In this document: positions 53,564 through 59,117 of the stretch, in pieces
Layout of the letters: each line of letters opens with the position of its first letter
Position numbering within the stretch: position 1 is the first letter of the stretch
From: an uncultured Lachnospiraceae bacterium
Lineage (GTDB): Bacteria > Bacillota > Clostridia > Lachnospirales > Lachnospiraceae
NCBI GenBank assembly: GCA_910587105.1
Contig: CAJUMB010000015.1
Span: 1 to 59,117, forward strand
Direction of reading: 5' to 3'
DNA length: 59,117 bases
Translations under genes and position numbers: made by a program
Notes under the pieces: model-generated
Told to the model about the DNA's origin: nothing
Seen by the model: only the letters and a program-made list of their open reading frames with translations
Database searches by the model: none

Positions 53564-54620
53564 TGCCCCACTTTGTCAAGACAATTTTTTGATAAATTTA
53601 TCGTTAGGTGCTGAACGTATGTTCCTGGATATATCTGGAATATCCTATCCCTTTCTTTCCTTGGTTACAAGAGACTTGGGGATAATCAATGTGTCAAGGA
53701 CCTGCCGCTGTGCGGTGTGCATACATCCTTGATACATTGATTATTCTCAAGTAAAATCATGAGAGGAAAGAACGGTCTTTCCCTTCATGATAAATCTGGC
53801 TGGGTGTTTTATATCCCAGACTCTGGTGCGGGCGTTCATTATTATAAAATTCCATATATTCCCGAATCCCTTTTCGTGCTTCCTGGGGATAACTGTAATC
53901 TTTGAGATAAATATCCTCATATTTCAGACTCCGCCAAAAACGTTTTATGAAGATATTGTCATATGCGCGTCCTTGATGATCCATACTGATTTTGGAACCT
54001 GCCTCCAGAAAAAGTTCTGTATATCCTGGGCTGGTAAAATGGCTTCCCTGATCACTGTTCATGATTTCTGGTACAGAGCCGCCAAGTGCCTTTTTACAGG
54101 TGTCCAGAACAAATTTGATTTCCAGAGTGTCATCTATCTCCCATGCCAGCACATACAGGGAATACCATTCTATAATGGCGGTGGGATAAAGCCGGCTCTT
54201 CTGTATCGGAATATAAGTAATATCAATACTCCATACATGATCCGGAAAGGCAGCCTGTATCCCCTTGAGAAGATAAGGATATACCTTTTCTGCTTTACGG
54301 GTGTTCTGCATGGGGTAAACGGCCTGATTCCAGATTTTTTTCATCCACTCATACTGAGCAGTAAGTTTTCCGATTTGTTTATACAGCTCTTCGATTTGTG
54401 CTTCATACTGCTTAGCCTGCTTACGCATTCTTCCAGCGGGTAAGCATATTGGGATAAACGTTATTTTCTGATGCAGTTTCACTGAGCAGGCGTTCTCCCC
54501 TGAAGACTTCCATGACAAGTTTTGCCTTAAATTCGGGCGGATAAGTTTTTCGCATAGTGTCAATCTCCTTTAAAATTAGTATGTGCGGCCTCACGAAAAA
54601 CTATTTAAAATTTTGTCTTA
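53564..54620 (-). mobile_element. Decayed IS3-family insertion sequence
   Basis: The left edge carries TGCCCCACTTTGTCAAGACA, typical of an IS3-type terminal repeat. Inside are remnants of orfA and orfB. The right edge is only approximate, just beyond the orfA start, because its terminal repeat is degraded. Confidence 0.6.
53757..54555 (-). pseudogene. IS3-family transposase, internally deleted and catalytically altered
   Basis: orfA begins at ATG 54555 (MRKTYPPEFKAKLV) but stops after 44 codons at 54421. A second frame continues with the orfA coiled coil (KQYEAQIEELYKQIGKL), then jumps to the middle of orfB (VYPYLLKGI), so the orfB N-terminal part is missing. The DDE core keeps SIDITYI and NSDQGSHFT, but the third residue, 36 positions after the second Asp, is Lys (FIKRFW) where Glu is needed. 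It is inactive. Confidence 0.75.
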
Positions 54621-54633
54621 AATCATAGGATCA

Positions 54634-54939
54634 TTATACTATCTCACCGATATGTTTGATCTTTCTTTTGCATAGTTTATATGGATGTTTGCTCGTAAAA
54701 TAAATCTGTGTAGATTGTAGTTGACCTTTTACTGCAAGTTGATAGAACCTTTTTGCCAGCAGATGGGTTTCTACTCCCGTCAAATGCCTGAAACTCTCCG
54801 CTTTATAGCATACCTCTATGTATCTGCCATCAAAAACATATAAAAACTTTCTTCCGATAAGGTGTTCTTTATATAATTGTGCTGCTTTATTGATCTCACA
54901 TACAATAAGCTTCCTGTCATTACTTTTCTTTTTATTCAT
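54634..54939 (-). CDS. PBECR4-like toxin domain protein, short
   Basis: A 101-residue basic protein. The core KAAQLYKEHLIGRKFLYVF near residue 18 and the FRHLTGV segment near 51 resemble the PBECR4 domain (phage barnase/EndU/colicin E5-D/RelE-like nuclease-type fold). The C-terminus ends just before the IS3 remnant, so it may be truncated. A full-length family member would be longer. It could be an orphan toxin remnant. Confidence 0.45.
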   Translation of the reverse strand: MNKKKSNDRKLIVCEINKAAQLYKEHLIGRKFLYVFDGRYIEVCYKAESFRHLTGVETHLLAKRFYQLAVKGQLQSTQIYFTSKHPYKLCKRKIKHIGEIV

Positions 54940-55025
54940 TACACATCCTGGTTCCGATCAGATCTTCAAGTTTTCTATATCTGCAGAATATACCACAAAA
55001 GCTTCTTAAATGTATAAATGGCAAT

Positions 55026-55057
55026 AAAAACACGCTGGACTATCACTCATCCAGCGT
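55026..55057 (-). terminator. Terminator downstream of the candidate ncRNA
   Basis: ACGCTGGA and TCCAGCGT form a perfect 8-bp stem with a 10-base loop, followed on the minus strand by GTTTTTATT. Confidence 0.75.
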
Positions 55058-55068
55058 ATCAATATTCT

Positions 55069-55273
55069 AAAAAAGCGGTTTTATGCTGGCTGTCAGCCGG
55101 GATACCCTTCCGGGTATCGATCAGTCGCCGAAATGTTAAGTCCCCGGCGCGGACTCACCGTATCTCCCTGGTGTGGGCACGGCATCCTCCCGAACGCCTT
55201 AAAGTCTTGGTATATTACCTGCCCAAGCGCAGTACAGCTTATACGTGCCGCTTCACGGAATCTTCCCGATTCA
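55069..55273 (-). ncRNA. Candidate structured non-coding RNA
   Basis: A roughly 205-base GC-rich transcript in an AT-rich region with no credible protein. It can fold into a closing stem (AAGCGG with CCGCTT, just before TTTTTT), hairpins CTTGG/CCAAG, GATACCC-GGAA-GGGTATC, CGCCG/CGGCG and CCGT/ACGG. It has a near-ideal promoter and two successive terminators. It is not a tRNA, tmRNA, SRP or RNase P sequence that I recognise. The raiA motif class is one candidate to test. Confidence 0.6.
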
Positions 55274-55279
55274 CTTTAT

Positions 55280-55308
55280 AGTATACGTTAAATACCCCAA
55301 CTTATCAA
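55280..55308 (-). promoter_or_regulatory. Strong sigma-A promoter of the candidate ncRNA
   Basis: On the minus strand TTGATA (55308-55303) and TATACT (55285-55280) are separated by exactly 17 bases. Transcription would start near 55273. Confidence 0.75.
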
Positions 55309-55309
55309 A

Positions 55310-55670
55310 ACTTTTTTATATTTTTAAATTTGAACAGATAAATCGTTCATTAGATTTACGATACCATATTGGTGTGAAAAAGCGGGATATACGGTTCGGT
55401 TTTGATACGATTTTTGAACATATTAAATTTGATGCCAAAACTGTTGGTTTGGGAATCCGATAGATATGTGATGCTCGAATTCATATTGTTTTAATTGTTC
55501 TTTTGCATCAGATGTGACAGTGATATTCAGATATTCTTTTGCCAATATATTTCTCTTTCTTATTTTATACTCGTATTATACGTATCAAACACATATGCTC
55601 AAGACTGAGAAGCGTAATGGCAAAAATCCATGTCCTTACCATTTGTTACAATGGTATATAACAGAAATAA
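55310..55670. other. AT-rich stretch with short gene remnants
   Basis: A plus-strand frame ending at 55463 (GVKKRDIRFGFDTIF) and a minus-strand frame near 55450-55560 (AKEYLNITVTSDAKEQL) are short and lack starts. I do not recognise either; they are probably pieces of decayed genes. Confidence 0.35.
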
Positions 55671-55673
55671 AGA

Positions 55674-55889
55674 TTAGAATTGTAAATATATAGCAACTTC
55701 ATCTTCTGAGAGAGTATATTGTTCGATTATCATCGATTTTATTTCCTCATTACTATAGTTTAATTTTCTAAGGACATCTATGGTACCTTGGATACCCTCT
55801 TTTCTTCCTTTTTGTATGCCCTTTTCTACATCACCTTTACGTATTTCATTTATCTTCGGTTCCATAATCTCCATCAATGTTTCAAACAT
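55674..55889 (-). pseudogene. C-terminal tail of an Rpn/PD-(D/E)XK nuclease-type protein
   Basis: 71 codons reading KGIQKGRKEGIQGTIDVL and YSNEEIKSMI, the typical Gly/Lys-rich repeat and helical end of Rpn-family recombination-promoting nucleases. The nuclease domain is absent. A start at 55889 has GGGAG in front, so a short peptide may still be made. Its upstream edge joins directly to a group II intron reading frame. Confidence 0.6.
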
Positions 55890-55893
55890 AACA

Positions 55894-56330
55894 TCATCTC
55901 CCATCAATTCCTACAGCCTTTGCGCCATCCATCTTTTCATGGCATCTTTTTAGCATTTCTTTGTTGATAAGATGGCCAATAGATGTGAACACTGTTTCCG
56001 GCTCTTCCTTTGATAATTGTGCCATTCCCGCCAATTTCGTTTCCATTGTGTCCCCTATCTCTGTGTATAGATAATGTTTCCTCTTTGATATTGCTTTACA
56101 TGGCCGGGATTTTAGAGGTAAATCCCGCTCTCGGCTTCCCTCTGGCGGCATTGCCCGCCCTCATCGGTACTATCCGGCCATCCGGCTGCCTAACTTCCTA
56201 CGCTTAACCTGGGACATTACTGCCACAGCCCCAAGGCTGCTGCCAATGATTTAGTTATTATCTTATTGGACAGGTTTTCCACCTGCTAAATAGCCGCACC
56301 CTTAGCTGGGTGCACGGACAGTTAAAAGTT
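55894..56330 (-). mobile_element. Truncated group II intron with LtrA fragment
   Basis: On the minus strand a structured 5' intron part (GTGCGGCTATTTAGCAGG region at 56255-56330, followed by GAAGCCGAGAGCGGG) leads to the start of the reverse transcriptase/maturase at 56046: METKLAGMAQLS, VFTSIGHLINKEML and AVGIDG. The frame stops at 55894. The reverse transcriptase active site and the intron 3' end are missing, so it is dead. Confidence 0.72.
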
Positions 56331-56339
56331 CTCAAATAA

Positions 56340-56567
56340 AAAGATAACGGGTATGTCAAACAAAGTGTATATTTGAATCGTCTGAAAATTTTCATTTGAC
56401 TGCTTAATCTCCAAATCAAACTGCCAAAGGATATGAAGATTACCCCATCGGCAATGACTTCTATGACTCTGTCTTTTTTACCCCACGATTTTTATTCCTT
56501 TGCTGATATGGTAGTGGATAAAAAACAGTATCTGTTCTATGCATAAGGTCACAGCATTTCCACAAGC
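56340..56567. other. Gap with a short plus-strand remnant
   Basis: A frame ending at 56543 reads MVVDKKQYLFYA before its stop, and looks like the tail of a lost gene; not recognised. Nothing else is seen. Confidence 0.3.
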
Positions 56568-56846
56568 TCAGAACAAATCGCTGTGTGTGCCTGTCCTGAT
56601 CAGCTTTAAAATGAGAATTTCGTGGACGACCTTATAGACTAATAACCAATCTGGATCTATGTGGCACTCCCTCATACCTTTATGATTTTTTAAACTATTG
56701 AGTGGATGGTCACGGCAGGTTTCCGGGAGAGGCTCTTCGTTGCACAAGATCCGGATTACTTTTTCAATCTTTTTCGGATCACATCCTCTTTTGACTGCAA
56801 GTTTATAATCCTTCTTAAATTGTCCGGTAAACTCTGGTCTAAGCAT
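56568..56846 (-). CDS. Type II toxin, YafQ/RelE-type mRNA interferase
   Basis: A 92-residue toxin that cuts mRNA on the ribosome. FKKDYKLAVKRGCD near residue 10, HPLNSLKNHKGMRECHIDPDWLL near 42-65 and the C-terminal LIRTGTHSDLF carry the conserved His, Asp and Phe residues of YafQ. Its start overlaps the antitoxin gene by 8 bases. Confidence 0.9.
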   Translation of the reverse strand: MLRPEFTGQFKKDYKLAVKRGCDPKKIEKVIRILCNEEPLPETCRDHPLNSLKNHKGMRECHIDPDWLLVYKVVHEILILKLIRTGTHSDLF

Positions 56847-57108
56847 TGAGAGCCTCCATCAGTTCATCAACGCTGTCAAACGGGCCGTATGTATCTTCGT
56901 CTCTTTCGGAGGCTTCTATTGCTGCGTAAGTGGTCTGGTTCGGCTCATCAAGACGCACCTCAAAAGGTAGTCCGTGATATCGTAAAGCCTGCCTGTAAAA
57001 AATCCCAGTTGCTGTACTCAGATCCATCCCCAAAGATTTAAAAAGGGCGGCAGCCTGTTCCTTCAATTCTGGTTCTATCCTCAGAGTCATATTCCCTTTA
57101 TTAACCAT
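56839..57108 (-). CDS. Type II antitoxin, RelB/DinJ family
   Basis: An 89-residue antitoxin with an N-terminal ribbon-helix-helix (MTLRIEPELKEQAAALFKSL) and a C-terminal toxin-binding tail. The GMDLSTATGIFYRQAL segment is typical of DinJ. GAGGAG lies before the ATG. It forms a pair with the YafQ-type toxin and should repress its own promoter. Confidence 0.9.
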   Translation of the reverse strand: MVNKGNMTLRIEPELKEQAAALFKSLGMDLSTATGIFYRQALRYHGLPFEVRLDEPNQTTYAAIEASERDEDTYGPFDSVDELMEALNA

Positions 57109-57462
57109 GTAAGGACACTCCTCTCTTTTTTGTTAGTCAATATTATTATACGCAATATTTATTTGCAATGCAAATGCATCGTACATTTTTTGTGGTATAA
57201 AAGACATTTTCTGAACTTTTAGGTTATAATTACGGCATACCGCGGCAAAGTACATTACCACCACAATGGGCAGAACGATTAAGAGGATGCCGGCTGACTG
57301 GGATTCAAAAATAAAAGTGAAGCAGCAGTCTCCGGATCCAGTACCGCCGATGGGCTGTCACGGATAGGGATTTTTCTTTCCATCACCATGAACGCCAGAT
57401 AACAATAAGAGAATCCCTTCCGTACCATCCTGAACTGAAACGATGATGCGGAGAGGATTTTC
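57109..57462. other. Gap between two toxin-antitoxin pairs
   Basis: The AT-rich first 120 bases probably hold the DinJ/YafQ promoter. A 63-codon minus-strand frame starting at 57467 (MNKKILSASSFQF) shows no known domain and overlaps the toxin gene end. Nothing else is recognised. Confidence 0.35.
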
Positions 57463-57729
57463 TTATTCATAATGTCCCTTACAGGCCAGAATGACAATTA
57501 TATCGTCCAGAACCTTGTACGTCAGACGGTCGGTACCATTGATGCGACGGCTCCATAAGCCTGCCAAGTCATGTTTTAGCGGCTCCGGTTTGCCGATGCC
57601 CTCGAACGGGTTCCGCCTGATATCTTTGATAAGGGCGTTGATGCGCTTCAGGGTAGGTTTATCCTTCTGCCACTCGCAGTAGTCCTCCCAGGCGTCACCG
57701 TCCCATTGCAGCCCCCGGCTCATGCTCAA
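57463..57729 (-). CDS. Type II toxin, YoeB/Txe family
   Basis: An 88-residue ribosome-dependent mRNase. WDGDAWEDYCEWQ near residue 9, KINxLI-type LIKDIRRNPFEG near 33, PEPLKHDLAGLWSRRI near 48 and the C-terminal GHYE are all classic YoeB, including the catalytic Glu, Arg, His and Tyr. ATG overlaps the antitoxin stop (ATGA). Confidence 0.95.
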   Translation of the reverse strand: MSMSRGLQWDGDAWEDYCEWQKDKPTLKRINALIKDIRRNPFEGIGKPEPLKHDLAGLWSRRINGTDRLTYKVLDDIIVILACKGHYE

Positions 57730-57998
57730 TCGACCTCGATCAATTCATGTTCTTCCAGAGGGAGAGTACCAGCTTCCAAAGCGTCCAGCTTCTTCTTCAG
57801 GTAGCTGATGTTGCTTTCGGAATAGAAGGGGTCAGGGTCAGCAGTGATATCAAACGGGATGCGCCGCTCCTGCTCAATCTTCCGGCAGCAGATAGTCAGC
57901 AGCGTAGTCAGGTTCATCCCCATACGCTGGCAAATGTCCTCTACGTTCTTCTTCAGCTGTTCGTCCATACGGAAATTAACATTCACGCTTCGTGCCAT
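57726..57998 (-). CDS. Type II antitoxin, RelB/DinJ family
   Basis: A 90-residue antitoxin with an N-terminal ribbon-helix-helix (VNVNFRMDEQLKKNVEDIC) and an acidic tail. It pairs with the YoeB toxin that it overlaps; a RelB-type antitoxin with YoeB is a mixed combination, since YoeB usually pairs with YefM. ATG 57998 follows AGGAGG. Confidence 0.9.
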   Translation of the reverse strand: MARSVNVNFRMDEQLKKNVEDICQRMGMNLTTLLTICCRKIEQERRIPFDITADPDPFYSESNISYLKKKLDALEAGTLPLEEHELIEVD

Positions 57999-58468
57999 AA
58001 CCAACACCTCCTTGATGCTTAGCATTATAACAACAATAATAGATTTAGTAAAGATTTATCATTATAATTCTTTATATTTTATGCATCAAGGATTTGTTTG
58101 GATCATGGCTGGATTCATAACCATCACTGTCAATCAGGCATGTTCATGGCTCTGGTGTTGACTATTTCCTACATGAAGCGGACAACGACAGCCAGCCAGT
58201 TTATCACCGGTTTCATCGCTACGCTGGACGCTTTACGCTTGAGACCAGTTTTCAGGAAACCCCAGAGTTTCAGATAGTCTTTTCCGAGATTATCCGTTGG
58301 GGCATGCAGAGCCTGTACGCCCTGTTCCTACACGAATATGGCCCATCGGATTGAAGCAGCAGAAGCATAGTCACAAGTTTTGATTTACAACATTTTTGGT
58401 AGAAAGAAGTATCATATATTAACGAACGTTAAAACGTACGCCATAATAAAAAGAAAAGAGGTGATATC
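57999..58468. other. Gap with an unrecognised GC-richer frame
   Basis: An open plus-strand frame at about 58140-58355 (VDYFLHEADNDSQPVY, then FSEIIRWGMQSLYALF) runs about 70 codons to a TGA and differs in composition from its AT-rich surroundings. It has no start signal and looks like the tail of a broken gene. 58440-58465 holds the ribosome site and probably the operator of the next pair. Confidence 0.35.
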
Positions 58469-58717
58469 ATGACAGCGGTCACAGCAACGAAAGCCAGAGA
58501 GAATATCTACCAGCTGATACAGGAAGTAAATGCAAGCTGTACTCCGGTAACCATTACCAATACCAGAGGGAAAAATGCGGTTTTGATTGGCGAAGAAGAC
58601 TGGAAAGCGATTGAAGAAACGCTGTATCTGATGTTTATCCCGGGTATGACAGAATCTATCATTGAAGGAGGAAATACGGATATTTCTGAATGTCTTGATG
58701 GATCAGAGGTGGAATGA
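58469..58717 (+). CDS. Type II antitoxin, Phd/YefM family
   Basis: An 82-residue antitoxin. The N-terminal TAVTATKARENIYQLIQEV and the GKNAVLIGEEDWKAIEETLYL segment are typical of YefM. It should bind the operator and neutralise the toxin encoded next. GAGGTG precedes the ATG. Confidence 0.93.
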   Translation: MTAVTATKARENIYQLIQEVNASCTPVTITNTRGKNAVLIGEEDWKAIEETLYLMFIPGMTESIIEGGNTDISECLDGSEVE

Positions 58718-58719
58718 TA

Positions 58720-59007
58720 ATGTACAGGATCATTTACACCAGGCAGGCTGCTAAAGATATAAGGAATCTGAAATCCTGTGGATTGGATAAAAAAACCAGA
58801 GAATTGATCGAGATCATGAAAAAGGATCCGTTTCAGAATCCTCCGGCATATGAAAAACTGGCAGGAAATTTACAGGGATATTGTTCAAGAAGGATCAATA
58901 TCCTGCATAAGATCGTATTCCAGATCATAGAAGAACCTAACACACATGAAGCCATTGACTATGAAGGTTATGTAAAGATCATTCGTATGTGTACACACTA
59001 TGAATGA
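58720..59007 (+). CDS. Type II toxin, YoeB family
   Basis: A 95-residue YoeB-type mRNase: FTRQAAKDI-like YTRQAAKDIRNLKSCG near residue 6, KDPFQNPPAYEKLAGNLQG near 35, CSRRINILHKIVFQI near 56, and a C-terminal CTHYE. The antitoxin stop overlaps an ATG at 58714, but the ATG at 58720 has better spacing from the AGAGGTGG site. It completes a YefM-YoeB pair. Confidence 0.93.
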   Translation: MYRIIYTRQAAKDIRNLKSCGLDKKTRELIEIMKKDPFQNPPAYEKLAGNLQGYCSRRINILHKIVFQIIEEPNTHEAIDYEGYVKIIRMCTHYE

Positions 59008-59117
59008 TGATGACTGATAACAGTATAGGGTGTTTTGCATGGATGGATGGATGTATTTATTTCTTTTCCGGGAGTGTAAAATAAAGTGTGTAAGTTAGAA
59101 AACCAATAAATCTAACT

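Noticed and set aside
55018..55281. Plus-strand frame of 87 codons over the candidate ncRNA
   Set aside because: No ribosome site or family; the stretch has promoter, stems and terminators on the minus strand.
57279..57497. Minus-strand frame of 72 codons after the YoeB gene
   Set aside because: It overlaps the toxin gene end and shows no known domain; possibly noise.
1..59117. CRISPR array, rRNA genes, prophage or replication origin
   Set aside because: No spaced direct repeats, rRNA signatures, phage structural genes or DnaA-box cluster were seen.

Overview
The window looks like a chromosomal segment of a Gram-positive anaerobe of the Clostridia, most likely Lachnospiraceae. The evidence is strong AGGAGG-type ribosome sites, sigma-A promoters of TTGAAA-17-TATAAT type, a SigH-like sporulation sigma factor, an FMN riboswitch before ribD-ribE-ribBA-ribH, a class II aldolase, ribose-type ABC importers and LysM/GH25 wall hydrolases. 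This placement rests on family recognition only; no database search was possible.

Layout. 1-15.4 kb is mostly housekeeping: a Cof-type HAD phosphatase, a four-cluster ferredoxin, glutaminyl-tRNA synthetase, a secreted Fn3 protein, a SigH-like sigma factor, a macrodomain protein, tRNA-Thr(GGU), an epimerase with a CDP-glycerol-type transferase, glyA, an iron alcohol dehydrogenase, a membrane-anchored amidase, a class A beta-lactamase-like protein, fba and an unusual phosphofructokinase.

15.5-32 kb is the most interesting region, a leftward cell-surface polymer locus. It combines a complete Kdo-type pathway (kdsD, kdsA, a CMP-sugar cytidylyltransferase, a KdsC-like phosphatase) with a glycerol-phosphate pathway (tagD and three glycerophosphotransferase-type enzymes), an initiating sugar-phosphate transferase, a family 2 glycosyltransferase, a TagGH/KpsMT-like ABC exporter, two DUF115/MptE-like domains (one fused to a glycerophosphotransferase), a membrane protein with extracytoplasmic repeats, an orphan HPt protein and a sulfotransferase-like protein. 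The likely product is a surface polymer containing glycerol phosphate and Kdo (or a related ulosonic acid), similar in concept to the teichulosonic acids of actinobacteria.

32-52.9 kb holds the FMN-riboswitch riboflavin operon, an amino-acid ABC importer, a LacI regulator, a DUF6512-like membrane protein, a GH25-LysM hydrolase, a chemoreceptor with an extracytoplasmic CZB-like zinc site, a cytoplasmic GH13 enzyme with an odd tail, and a sugar-type ABC operon led by a UroD/MtaA-like gene and flanked by a divergent AraC regulator.

53-59 kb is a decayed accessory region. It has an inactivated IS3 element, another transposase tail, a PBECR4-like toxin domain, a probable structured non-coding RNA with its own promoter and terminators, a truncated group II intron joined to an Rpn-type nuclease tail, and three toxin-antitoxin pairs. 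Two dispersed repeat families (a 164-bp palindromic element in two full copies and an 87/88-bp hairpin element in two copies) lie in intergenic spaces.
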